A model generated the notes under the pieces. That model searched no databases. It saw nothing but the letters and a program-made list of their open reading frames with translations, and was not told the DNA's origin. DNA of 64,000 nt from Punctularia strigosozonata HHB-11173 SS5 (lineage: Eukaryota > Basidiomycota > Agaricomycetes > Corticiales > Punctulariaceae): assembly GCF_000264995.1 (NCBI RefSeq), contig NW_006767438.1:1475211-1539210 (forward strand), read 5' to 3'. How positions within the stretch are numbered: the first letter of the stretch is position 1; every line of letters begins with the position of its first letter. The translations under genes and the position numbers were made by a program. Positions 11,112-21,155 of this stretch are shown in pieces.

Positions 11112-11381
11112 TGTAACGGTGCGGCTCTGTCCGCGCGCCGTCCGAGCCGTAACCACCCCCCGGTATACTTCCTCCGGTCTCCAAGGCTTCCTTTCCTTAC
11201 CGAATAACATATACTCCTCGCCTACTAGCCTACAGGTATATAAGTAGCGTACGACGAGAGATGTACGCTACCTTTCTCTCCCCCGCTCAACGTAGACTTA
11301 CAACGGTCTATCGCCTGAGCACTGAGAGTCTAAACCGTGTGAACGCACCTCCGCTCTAAACAGAGCCTTGCTCGCGTCACA
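11112..11381 (+). repeat. Right LTR (270 bp)
   Basis: Identical to the left LTR at 1942-2211, followed directly by the second CAATC (11382-11386). Confidence 0.95.
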
Positions 11382-11386
11382 CAATC
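11382..11386 (+). repeat. Target-site duplication, right copy (CAATC)
   Basis: Matches 1937-1941 exactly; the host sequence resumes at 11387. Confidence 0.93.
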
Positions 11387-12020
11387 CTTCGAGGAGCCAT
11401 TCCGGCCAGCCTAAAGTCGTATTTCGACTGGGGAATCCTCGATCAACATTTGTCCACATCATTTATGCCACACGAAATCTTTGGACGACAATGCGCGAAG
11501 ACGAGCGCGACGCGCCTTTCGATGTCTGTCAATCCCCTAATGAGTTGCGACATATTCTCACAGTGGCGCCGGTCCTTGGTTCATCACTCGATGCGATACA
11601 CGTTGCATTCGCGCGCAGCCTCGTCGAGTTATAACAGATCATATCTGCTATTGAATATGACATCACTGAAGGCCGTCTTCACCACGACTGGGCTCTAGCC
11701 TATGCCTTCGCGAATCCCGGCCACCGAGCAACCACAAACTAGCATCTTCGCGCATCATATCTACGAAGTAGCAACCGACTAGCAATGTCTGACACGTAAG
11801 GCGCGACTTTACGCCCCCTCCACGATCGCCCAACACCGCACCTGGACACCGCACCCGAGCTCTGGAAACCGAAGGAGCGCAGCTTCCCCTTCGTCCGCCT
11901 CATTTAGGTATGCTACGTGTGAGTCACCCGCTACCGCGTGCTCCTCGTCTCGTATTTCGACCGCGCTCTCGCCAGCCCGCATCTCGGTGCGTATCGTGAA
12001 TGATTCACCGATGCTCTTCC
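11387..12020 (+). pseudogene. Decayed promoter and first exon of a glutamine-synthetase-like gene
   Basis: From 11785 the DNA aligns by eye with the first exon of the glutamine-synthetase-like gene on the minus strand at 52075: ATGTCTGACACGTA, CTCCACGATCG, GAGCTCTGGAAACC, AAGGAGCGC and CTACCGCGTGCT occur in the same order. The frame is broken early (ATGTCTGACACGTAAG gives a stop at the fifth codon) and again later, so no product is expected. Upstream sequence is also shared: GATACACGT and the block around GCGATGTC-like TTTCGATGTC/TCAATCCC at 11515-11540 match the region above 52075. The copy therefore includes the promoter and arose at DNA level. It stops matching near 12020. The LTR element lies in its upstream part. 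Confidence 0.8.
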
Positions 12021-12597
12021 TTCCTAACTTGATTGGCGTTTGAAAGCGTCACCTTCGCGCTTGGCCTCGAATATCCGAAGCGTAGGTGCCGGACGTTTGG
12101 CAGGAGGATTGGGGAGAAGGGCAGGGGCAGGCCAGCCTTGACCGTCAACTGGTTGATGTAAGGAAGCAGATGAGGCGAATGGAAAGAAGAGGAGTACGAA
12201 TTCTAACATATTGTCAACGTGGGCCAGGTTGATCTCCGTACACAGCCGGTGTTGGATGAGAGAAGGCCATAATATCATTCCCAGATGTCTTGCGATAATC
12301 AGAAGGGTAGTTGGGAGGAGACGTTCGCAGGTGGTGGGAACACGAACGTATGGTGACAACCATCGTTGATGAAAGAGAGTACGGGTAGGATTGACGGCAA
12401 GGGAGAATGCCCGCAGCAGAGTGCCAACGGGCTGCTTGGGGAAGTCACGTATCGGCTCGCATATATTGTAGTGCTTGGAAAAACACAACTGAATCTATCG
12501 ATTCTGCGTCTCCTCCTTAGCGTGATGGGTCACACAGGACCGCGAGTGGCAAAACCTGGTCGATGTTCATCGAAATAGAAGTTCCAACTATCGCGCT
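12021..12597. other. No supported gene
   Basis: A minus-strand open frame (12024-12488, 154 codons) is present, with a hydrophobic middle but no recognisable motif and no splice context that ties it to a neighbour. I do not call it a gene. Confidence 0.4.
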
Positions 12598-13786
12598 TCA
12601 TGGTAAGTCGGACACCCTCGGCCGCACCACGACACCGCGCTCTCGGATGCCTACGAGATACTCTTGAATCAAGGCAGCTTCGTTGTAGACATCGCCATCA
12701 GCACGGGGACCCGCGACCCCCAGGCGCAACTCGGTGACGCGCTCGAAACGCGTGTCTGCGAGCGCGGACTCGATGGAGCTCATGCATTCCGCCAGAAGCG
12801 CGTGATCCGACACCCACACCCCTATGTCCAGAGACATCGATCTCAAGAAGCGTGACTCGATCGTGCAGAGCGAACGCGCGATATGATCAAAGTATCTTCG
12901 TAGGGAACGGTCGGCGCTGAGCCTCAGGTGAATGGTCGCAGAAACGAGCAGCTGATTCCTCGAAAAATCAACGGTCTCTGTCATGAAAGTGAGTATTCGA
13001 TCGTGGCACCCCATGAGCTTGCAGCCACTTGCCTGCAGGATAATCATAATGCGCTAGCTCGTGGAAGTTGCCGATTCGCACCGAGCGCAGCGCTTCGCTC
13101 CGCCGCAGGAGCGCATTGATGGTATCCACAGTATTGATGTATGGGAATACCAAAGTCGTGCTCAAGGAGACATCTTCGAGTGCGAGATCGAGGTCTCCAT
13201 TATCGGCCATGCGGAGCAACTGCTTGAGGACACCGTCCACCTGGCTATCATCAATTCGGAGGGTTTTGAGACGCAACCCTGTTGGAATTCCCGCAGGTAT
13301 GAAAGTGTCGTGATGATAGTCTTCCCACCACATGACAAGGCTCAGATCGAGCAAAAAAATTGGAGGCAACGCCTCTAGAAGGCTCGTGAACTGGCGCGAT
13401 GTGAACGCGGTATCATGAACGTGCAATGTGCAGAGTTGAGGGAAAGCCAAGAGTCCGCACCACTTCCCGGTGAAGTCGAGCGGGCGACCGAACAGTTTGA
13501 GCCTCCGGACGTTAGGAAGCCGAAGACGAGAGAAGGGAGAGAGCAGGCGACTGGCGATTGTCAACTTGGAGATGTAAGAGCATAGATGAGGCGAGGATTC
13601 GAGTATCTGAACGAAGCGCTCCACGTCTTCAACTGATGCAGACAAAGACATGTCGAACTCCGAGAACAGCAGAGACTGACTGGGGCGGACCCATCCCCAG
13701 CATGCCAACGAGCATGCGCTTAATGTGGATTTATCGTCGACAAATCCAAGAGCATGCTCCCATATTTCCTGGGGAAGGTACACCAT
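12598..13786 (-). CDS. F-box protein
   Basis: Likely substrate-recognition subunit of an SCF ubiquitin ligase. The N-terminus (MVYLPQEIWEHALGFV then ACSLACWGWVRPSQ, residues 1-45) is a typical basidiomycete F-box. The rest resembles the divergent leucine-rich repeats of these proteins (LRLPNVRRLKLFG, LCTLHVHDTAF). The gene has two exons, 13786-13033 and 12977-12598, joined by a 55-nt intron whose donor is GC (CAG/GCAAGT) and acceptor is ACAG. This junction restores one frame of about 377 residues. The frame is open upstream to an ATG at 13891, but the added 35 residues look like leader sequence, so I prefer 13786. The substrate is unknown. Confidence 0.8.
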
Positions 13787-15318
13787 GTGTTTTTGGCAAA
13801 TTGTAGGAGAAGCTGAAGGAGGGCCCCGGGGAGCAGAAATGAGCGACAGGAAGACAGAAACGACGAAGAGCCTGAGAAGAGTGAGATCCATCGCCTATCC
13901 ACGTGATCGTGGGTTTGCCGCCCAAGATAGGCCGGCATCGTCCTCCGGACCTCAGCACACAGATAACTGTTGATGCCCAGTGAAAACGACCAATTTTCAC
14001 CTGGGACGTGCGGGAATGCGACGTCGGAAGCTTGTAAGCGGACGGATGAGGGTGGTCACCAGAGGATGTGCGCGACTTCCGTTGCCGAGGTGCAATTTGC
14101 GGATCGGATTCATGGGAACATGCTCACGGGCACGGACACCATATTCTGTGCCATCGTCTACCAATCTATGCCACCAAAATTCTATCCTGACTCATACGTA
14201 CGTAGTGTCTCGGCACCTCCACTTCACAGTTTCTCTGAGTCGTACTAGACATGTGACCATGTTGGTTGAAGGCAGCACTGAGCTAACCTCCTTCGCTGAC
14301 GAGCCAGCCTAACGCCTTTCTTGATACGATCAATCCGTCCCAGCTGTCGTCAGCCGTTCTGCGCGCTCTCTGTAACATCAAGCCACTGTAACATAAACCG
14401 ACTCGTCTTGCCACGACACCAAGCACAACTTGTCCTGTACATATGTGAGCAGCACATCTGTCACTGGAACTGCGTCTCCGCCAATGTGTGCCTGCTTGAG
14501 CTCATGAGCCGTCGCACTAGCCGTTTGTCGTCATTGGACTTATTCTGATGGGATGGCACGGAGTTTTCGGTGCACAGAATACGGCAAGACAACTGGTGTG
14601 CCATCCTGCGTTGCGCAGATAACATGTCTCGTTCACGCTGATACTCACAGTAATGTTCGTTCTCGATTCTCATTGTCTCGCTCACAGTATGCTTGCCAGC
14701 AGGTCGTTGGCCCGAGGTTTTTCGCGACGCCCAAAGCATGCCGGCCTCACCTCCTCCCCATGCACAGCAGCAACGCACTCGCTCGTTCCAAGTAGCATCT
14801 GCACGCCACGGGGACTGACCAGCTATGGTGTCGGAGGTTCACCTGAAGACTTGCATTCAGTCCGCTCGAGCGGCCTTCCGGTCGGGAGAAGGGTGTCAGT
14901 CTACTGCTTTGCGCCACCGTGCTTGACGGATGAGGAGCTCACGATGCTTGCTGCGGACATGGTCACGTCCTTTGTGTACTCGCACGACGTGACGTCCGAC
15001 ATCCAGAATGCGGCAATGTGGTTGCCCGATGCGCAGAGTGGACTGGTTTACAGCAATCCGGAAGACGCTCGTGGCGAACATGCAGCACGCAGACCTGTTC
15101 CCGTCCGGGCGAACCTGGTGGACTATCCGGGATGGGGACCTCCGTCCGAGCAATCGCTCGACGGCGCCGGCGGGGGCAGGACAACACGCTGGGGAGAAAG
15201 TGCGGCATTTCAAAGTGTTGGATGCGAGGAAGGTGCTCGGGCAAATTGTATTTGCCAAGGACATGCTTAGGTACGTCCATGCGGAACGATACGATGTGAT
15301 ACGCGCTGAAAGCGTGTT
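13787..15318. other. No supported gene; possible decayed 5' part of a P5A ATPase gene
   Basis: Plus-strand open segments between about 14900 and 15318 may be relics of the N-terminal part of the ATPase fragment that follows, but I find no alignable motif. The rest holds nothing I can name. Confidence 0.3.
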
Positions 15319-15560
15319 CTGTATCATCTTCACAGCTCGCATCTACCTCATCAGTATGTTCGAGTACACGACCGTCACGCAGGTACGCTCGGCGTGGTGC
15401 GATTGCTCGCGTATATGACTGACGCATATATGCAGCGCCTCAACACGCTCAAAGAGTTTCGAACAATGTCCATTACCCCCTTCCCGATCCAGCGCCTCCG
15501 TAATGCGCAGTGGACCGTCGTTCAGACCGACGAGCTGCTTCCAGGCGATGTTGTCTCCAT
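15319..15560 (+). pseudogene. Fragment of a P5A-type (Spf1/ATP13A1-like) P-type ATPase gene
   Basis: Two exon-like pieces flank a 51-nt intron-like segment (GTACGC...TGCAG, 15382-15432). Together they encode a strip ending in RLNTLKEFRTMS, then TPFPIQRLRNAQW, then QTDELLPGDVVSI. This matches the transmembrane-to-actuator region of Spf1-type ER ATPases (EFRTMGIKPYTI...LQTNELLPMDLVSI in yeast), which remove mistargeted transmembrane helices from the ER membrane. The phosphorylation motif DKTGT and all later domains are absent, and the sequence loses similarity after GDVVSI. A full protein has about 1,200 residues, so this is a small remnant, not a working gene. Confidence 0.75.
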
Positions 15561-16165
15561 CGGTACGCTGCACCTTCACAGTTCTCCCGCTCATGTGACC
15601 ACGACGTCTGACATGGCCATCGCAGTTCGCCTACGAACAGTTTCCGCGGAATGTGGTTCGGTCTCGGATGACACGGTATCGTGCTATTGGTGGTGTTGAA
15701 TCCAGTCTCAAAGGCAAGTTCTTGCACGTCGATCCGTACCTGTTATCGTCATATATGAACCTAGAGAGATCGCCTGCATGTAGAATCGTTAGGGTTGCCT
15801 TTGAATAATGTTGCTTGTGATTCGTCCACACCCGATGAGATTCGGGCAGAGTGTGTATCAGACCGGATGTATTAGAATGCTTGGGCTTCGGGATCCGGGG
15901 ACAATCCGTACGATTCCCGAGGCTCTCGGCGACATTCATGCTACATTGATTCACATCCTACATTATCTGGGAGAACCGATGAGATCACCTCGCCAAACGG
16001 TGGCTATGTAGTTAAGTCTCAAAATCGTGTATGACCGCAGTTATCCCCGGATGACAGCGAGGTCCTGCGTGGTCGCTTCACTCTTGTGCTTCGGTCGCTT
16101 ATGCTGCAATTCCTCCTGCAACATCCTGTGTGAATTGCTCTCAAACTTGGTCGTTTTCACTGGGG
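15561..16165. other. No supported gene
   Basis: Sequence between the ATPase fragment and the inverted-repeat element. Nothing recognised on either strand. Confidence 0.4.
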
Positions 16166-17062
16166 TTGATGTACCATCAATGTCGTTTTGACACAGGGTC
16201 CAAATCTACATTTTTTGCATCTCAGAATCCAAGAAATATCCTGTAAACATTTGAAATTTATTAGAGCATGTTTCAGATCAAAAAATGTTTTGAAAAATCG
16301 CAGAAAATCGCAGAAAACTATGAATAAATCCAAATAAATTATTATTTTGTTCCTGATTTGTCACTTTCAAATAGATTTCAAATTCTTATAGGAATGTTTC
16401 TTGAATTTGGAATCATGAGAAATCTAGATTTGTACCCAGTGTGAGGACATTGATGGTGCCCTTCTGACCTGCGACATTTCCTCTCAATTCTTGGGAAAGG
16501 GTAGTTATAAATCTCAAGTGCTATGAATATTTCTATGTAGCGGTTGGTCTGCCAGAACCATTCTGCTCCGCCAAAAGTCTTTATTCCCATGCCGTGATGC
16601 CGAGCGCCCGACTGGCTCGCGCGGGAGGCCCCGCCAAATTCTCCTGCTTTGTCACCATTTTGGGCGGAGCTCGAACTCAGATGTCTCACTCTCCTCTCAA
16701 AGATTGCCCTTCGAGACGCTCCCTTTTTTCATTAGTATGAATCGGGAAATGTAAAAATAAACAGAATATAGTAGAGCACGTGTCCAAATATTTTCAGATT
16801 TTAGAATGTAACGATCCAGTGAGCCGAAGGATATCTTCGCGAGAGAACCAACTTGATTCACGCTTTCGACGACCTTGTCGATTTTATGCTCGCGTTCGCA
16901 GGTACTCCACTCGATATTGCTTTGACCCATAGCATGTTATAAGAATTACAATGATTTATGTTTATTCTCAAGCCATAACAACGAATGAGCATCGTTGAGC
17001 AACCTCATCTTTGCACACAGACATTGACATTGATGGTGCGAAAGACATTGATGGTACATCGA
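16166..17062. mobile_element. Non-autonomous inverted-repeat DNA element, copy 1 (about 0.9 kb)
   Basis: The ends are inverted copies of the 17-bp core GATGTACCATCAATGTC (16168-16184 and, inverted, 17044-17060). The right end carries a second copy of the motif just inside (17027-17040, TTGATGGTGC), and another lies internally at 16446-16459. The interior is AT-rich (16200-16400) and has no coding capacity. Copy 2 at 59755-60443 shares the terminal motif, the doubled right end and the internal block CTGCTTTGTCA...GCGGAGCT (here 16650-16673). The exact edges and target duplication are unclear. The family is unknown to me; a MITE mobilised by an absent transposase fits best. Confidence 0.7.
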
Positions 17063-17320
17063 CAGTAGATGTTCAACGTGCAATACAGGACCGGGCCCAA
17101 CAAGACTAGTACATCGTACGTACCAGTCCAAGTATACACGTCCAAGGAAGTTTCCGAAAACGTCACAAACCGACGTATATTATCCACGATGCAGAGAACG
17201 TATGTATGTATAATACAGCGAAGAAGCCCGAAAAAAAGTTCGAAAGTGAGGGCGATGCAACAGATGAATCATCAATTGACGTATACGTAACCCAAAGAAA
17301 GCGAAAATAAAAGACGTGTC
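17063..17320. other. Short intergenic stretch
   Basis: 3' flank of the DUF3433 gene, which ends at 17321 on the minus strand. Nothing else seen. Confidence 0.4.
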
Positions 17321-20300
17321 TTATGGCGTGCTGGGCGGCAGCGGGGTGGTTTTCGACGTCGAGAACCGCTTCGAGAACCGGTTGCTGATCTTGCCAGCAG
17401 GGACCGAAAGGCTCTCAAATACCGACTTGCGCGGCGTCGACGCGCTCTCGTACCCTTCCTCGCCCTGCATCACGATCTACACGGGTGAACAACGAGGAGA
17501 TCAGCGCTTCCGTCCCATCTTGCCACAAAAAAAAAAAAAAAAAAAAAAAAGGAAAGGGAGACGCAAGAAAAGCGGGTTACGTTACCTTCATCGTCCGCGG
17601 ATCGATCCTGAACCGCTTATCCCTCAACGCCTGCACGATATCCTCCTCCCGCTGCCGCCCGTCCAAGAGCTCGCCGACGGTGCTCCTCCCGCCGATGCTC
17701 ATCGCGGACGCGATCGTGCCCGGCTTATGCGCCAGCCTGAGCTCCTCCCGCTCGCCCCGATGGAGGAACTGGAGCGAGGTGCTGAAGATGGCGAGGATGA
17801 ACAACGCCGCGGCGAGCAGGTGCACCGCGACGTCGCTGAGGACATTTAAAAAAAGCGATCAACGACAGGATTGCGCGAAAGAAAAAAAAGAGGGTCAAGT
17901 ACCTGAGGAAGAGCCGCTTCTTGATCGTGAGGACCTCCATGTAGATGGGCTCCTGCGCCGAAAGGAAGTACACACTCTTCGCTACGAGCGCGAGGAACGT
18001 CCGCTGTCGAAAAGAGAAAAAAAAATTCAAACGATCCTCACCCGCTCACATTAGTGCGCCATATAAAAACAAAAACTTACGTATACCGACGTGCTCAAGC
18101 CCAAGAAGCCGTCCGTGGAGAACGTCGCCGTCAGCCCCTGCGGGCTCGTCTGCGCCGCCTGGAAGATCGCGGCGGGGAGCACGAAGCGGGTCGCGTTCCC
18201 GCGCTCGAGCACGAACGGGTCCGTCGTGTCGTTCACGAACGGAAAGCTGATCCCGTTGTACGCCCCCGCGAGGCTCGACACGTTCGCCGCGAGCGACGAA
18301 AAGTTGCCCGCGAGCGGTCCGACGTCCCGCAGCGCCGTCACGTTCCCGTCCGCGATCGACACGTCCACGAGCACGCTGCGGAGGTGGATGCTGGGCGTGC
18401 AGAACGAGATCGACGCCGCGGGCTTGGGCTGTCCAAAGGTAGTAAACGCGGTCAGGAAGAGCTACGTGATCATCCGGGTGCGACGCACGAGGTAAGTGAA
18501 GAACCAGAACACCAGAGGCTGGAACTGCGAAGGAGTATCCTGCTGACAGTCCTGGACCAAGTCCGTCCCTAGAAAATCCCCGTCAGCCGCACATACATCA
18601 AACAATTTCCACAATCCACGTACCAAACAGGTGGTCCGCCAGCCTGCTCACGTTCCACGAGAACGTGCACCCGTTGAACGACGCGCTGTTGTTCCAGAAC
18701 AGGACGCCGTCGCTGTCGTTAAACTGGACCATGGACACCTGCGCGAACTGGCACCCCGGATCCGACTGAACCGCGGTCGCGTTCACCCGCGCCGTGCCGT
18801 TACTGGCGATGTCGGTGGGTAACTAAAAAGCGGCACATGCCACGGAATCAGAACAGGAGAAGAAGCGGAGCGCGGACTGGGTACCGACCTCGAACGGGGC
18901 GACGGTGTAACCGTCCTTAGTGATGAACGGCGGCGGCTCGAGGTCGTACAAAGCCGCCGCAGAGGCGTATCCCGCGGCGCTCAAGAACACTGAAGAAGCG
19001 CATCAGATAACGCGAGTCCCTCGTGTGTGCGAATGTGCGTGCGCTCACCACTCAGATCGGCGAACTGGGCGCTCTGGTTGAGCCCGATGAGGCCCGTCGT
19101 GAGCTTGTTTTCGAACGTCGTCCACTGCGTATCGCGGATCTAGGCAAACGGCGGCGTCTCCGGGTCGGCTCCAAGTCTCTACTAAAGGCAGGCGAAAGAA
19201 GGCTCACCTCGAACAGGGCCGCGGCCAGAGGCTGGAATGTGAGTAGCATGAGGCTCATCAAGCTCGCGAGCATGACGAGGTAGTGCTTGTTCACGATCGC
19301 CTTCGCGGGCATCAGAAAGTTGCTGCGATTCCGAGCGGTCAGGAAAACGTCGCGGCGCAGGAGGTGCGTATCGACGGGTGCTCACTTGACCCTCGTATAG
19401 TCCAGCAAGATCGAGTGCTGCGGCTTGGACTCGCCCCGCACCAGGTCCACGTATGGCTGCCGCTCGCATCAGCATAGGGGGACAACGGCGCGAGGACGGA
19501 CAACCGCACCTGGAGCTTCTTCACCTCGACATCCGTCCACGTCCACAGCGCGACGAACAAGCCGGCTACGAACACGGGCGGCAGCGTCTAAATTCCGGAA
19601 CCAGACCGTAAGCAAAACCTCGTCCCATGCCAAGGGAAAGCCAGAACGCACGTAGGCGTAATGCCACCACCCCGCGTCCGTCGCCGAAAAGTCTCTCGAC
19701 ACCGCCCAGCCTGAACGATCGCACATCGCGTCAGCTCTCCGCCCTTACGGAGGGGGGAAGACGGGAGGGGAGGCAGGCTCACCGTTCCGCTTCTTGCTGA
19801 TGCTCAACGCGACCTCGAGCCCGATGGCGACGCCGACCATGACACACGCGAACGTGATCCAGAACCACGGCCGGAGCGGGACGGGCGTCCACGATTCGAA
19901 CGCGGCCGGCGGTGTTCCGGGATCTAGGGGTACGACGAGGAAGCGTGCGTAAGCCGGGGAGGTTCGACCCGAATTATATATATAAAAAAAGAACGAATGA
20001 ATAAATAAATAAAATGTGGAAGCCAGCCCCCGCACCTTCCTTCTTCCACTTCTCCTCCGTCGAGCTCCGGCTGTACCCCGGCCTGAGCCCGTTCGCGCCG
20101 TCCTCCGGATAGGTCGCGAACTGGACGTGCCCGAGCCCCGGGCTCGGTAGCGGACTGCGCGTGCGTCGGTCATCCCGTCCCTCTCCGTCTCGTGTCCCTT
20201 AGGGAGATGAGATGGGGGTGCTCACCTCGCTGTGGGCGTGTCGTAAGGCGACGGCTGGCGGCGGTTAGGCGAGAGCGGGCTCGTCGTGCCCGCGTTGACG

Positions 20301-20440
20301 GTGCCGTTGCCTGCGCGGAGGCTGGCGGGATGGCCGTTCGTGCCCGATGCGGAAGAGGGAGGCCGGCGGTTCGGGGTGAGCGGCGAGTCCGGGGCGATCT
20401 GATCAAGCAGGAGGGGCTGTGAGTCTGTCGCCGTTGCCAT
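17321..20440 (-). CDS. DUF3433-family multi-pass membrane protein
   Basis: A fungal integral membrane protein of unknown function, split into about 14 exons. ATG at 20440 begins a disordered Ser/Pro-rich N-terminus (MATATDSQPLLL...). Then come a transmembrane segment FWITFACVMVGVAIGLEV (about 19850), VFVAGLFVALWTWTDV (about 19570), the family-typical strip PYVDLVRGESKPQHSILLDY (about 19450-19390) and HYLVMLASLMSLMLL...PLAAALFE (about 19280-19210). A glycosylation-rich extracellular region follows (many NxS/T, for example NGT, NDS, NNS, 18830-18100), then PLVFWFFTYLVR and a final helix VHLLAAALFILAIFSTSLQF (about 17825-17765). The tail is cytoplasmic and the stop TAA is at 17321-17323. The frame reads cleanly across consensus introns, so the gene looks intact. 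The call rests on layout and the LLDY/PLAAALF strips. Confidence 0.75.
17527..17550 (+). repeat. 24-nt A homopolymer (T on the gene strand)
   Basis: An uninterrupted run of 24 A inside the last intron of the DUF3433 gene, which reads as a T run upstream of that intron's acceptor. It may act as an extended polypyrimidine tract and is likely to vary in length between strains. Confidence 0.85.
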
Positions 20441-20840
20441 TTTTTTGTTCCGGATACAAGTGGAGAGGAATGCGGGTTAGAAAAAGAGAGAGAGAGAGAA
20501 CGAACAGCTGGAAAGCAAGGGAGGGTAGGATGTCGCGGGAGCGGGACAGGCCGGTGCGGGATGTGAGACGGGGCTGCAGCAGCCTCGGTATGTAGGCGTG
20601 TGCGTCTCCACCGGCTGCGCCCGCGAAATGAAAAGCACGAGGGTGGCGAGCTTTCATTCCATCGCATCGCATCCATATGACGACACCGACGATACTGGCG
20701 ACCAAGAGAGATCTACCCGTACGTCCCCGGAGGCAGTCAACAACATACTGCAGCCGCGCCGTGCCCCGATAACCCAAGAAAAAGGAGAGAGAGCCGAAGA
20801 GACAGATCTACGATTTTGAAACGAGAGACGGACAACGTAC
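20441..20840. other. Upstream region of the DUF3433 gene
   Basis: Probable promoter and 5' leader. A GA microsatellite (gagagagagagaga, about 20485-20499) lies 45-60 nt above the ATG. If the exon at 20841-21155 belongs to this gene, this stretch would be its first intron. Confidence 0.45.
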
Positions 20841-21155
20841 CGACTGATACACCGCGCCGTCGCTCGTCCGCTGCGCGGGCGGCATCGCGCCCTTCGGCAG
20901 CGCGCCGCTCCCGCTCCCACCGCGGGACGCGCCCGTCAACGTGGCGTCGGGGTCGTCGTACCCGCCGCCACCGCCGTTCAGCGCTTCGTGTTCCATCCTG
21001 TCGTGGTCGTCGTCGTACGGGTTGATCAACGGCCGGCGCTCGGGCTCGGGCTCGGGCTGCAGATCGTAAGAGTAGGCGAGGGAGGGTACGGTGACGGACG
21101 TGGGGAGGGGAAGACGGGGAGGCGAATCAGATCCTGATGCTGCACGCCCGGACAT
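20841..21155 (-). pseudogene. Orphan first exon resembling a chitin synthase N-terminus
   Basis: ATG at 21155 opens exactly 105 codons ending ...DGAVYQS at a good donor (GTACGT, 20840). The peptide is disordered, with PRLPLPTSVTVPSLAYSYD, EPEPERRPLINPYDDDHDR, a Gly run, DDPDATLT and KGAMPP. To my memory this style is that of the region before the catalytic domain of basidiomycete chitin synthases. No catalytic part (EFTHMRYSAATCDP, QRRRW) follows on this strand before the DUF3433 ATG 400 bp away. Either this is a cut-off 5' exon of a lost gene or it is a distant first exon of the DUF3433 gene. The family assignment is weak. Confidence 0.3.

Larger units (their letters stand above)
1942..11381 (+). 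mobile_element. Ty3/gypsy LTR retrotransposon, chromovirus type, looks whole
   Basis: The element is 9,440 bp. It has 270-bp LTRs starting TGTAACGG and ending CGTCACA, a perfect 5-bp flanking duplication, a purine tract before the right LTR and one long Gag-Pol frame. Domain order is Gag, CCHC knuckle, aspartic protease, reverse transcriptase, RNase H, integrase and chromodomain, which is the Ty3/gypsy (Metaviridae) order with the chromodomain of the chromovirus branch. The two LTRs are identical on a base-by-base reading, so the insertion is very young. It looks whole, with no breaks seen. It landed in the upstream region of a decayed glutamine-synthetase-like fragment. Confidence 0.96.

Noticed and set aside
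12024-12488. 154-codon minus-strand open frame with hydrophobic middle
   Set aside because: No family motif, no splice signals linking it to other exons, and flanked by decayed sequence.
13114-13128. GCATTGATGGTATCC, resembling the terminal motif of the inverted-repeat element
   Set aside because: It lies inside the F-box coding exon in frame, has no partner motif nearby and diverges after ten bases; coincidence.
20485-20499. GA microsatellite near the DUF3433 start
   Set aside because: Short simple repeat common in fungal 5' leaders; no sign of function.
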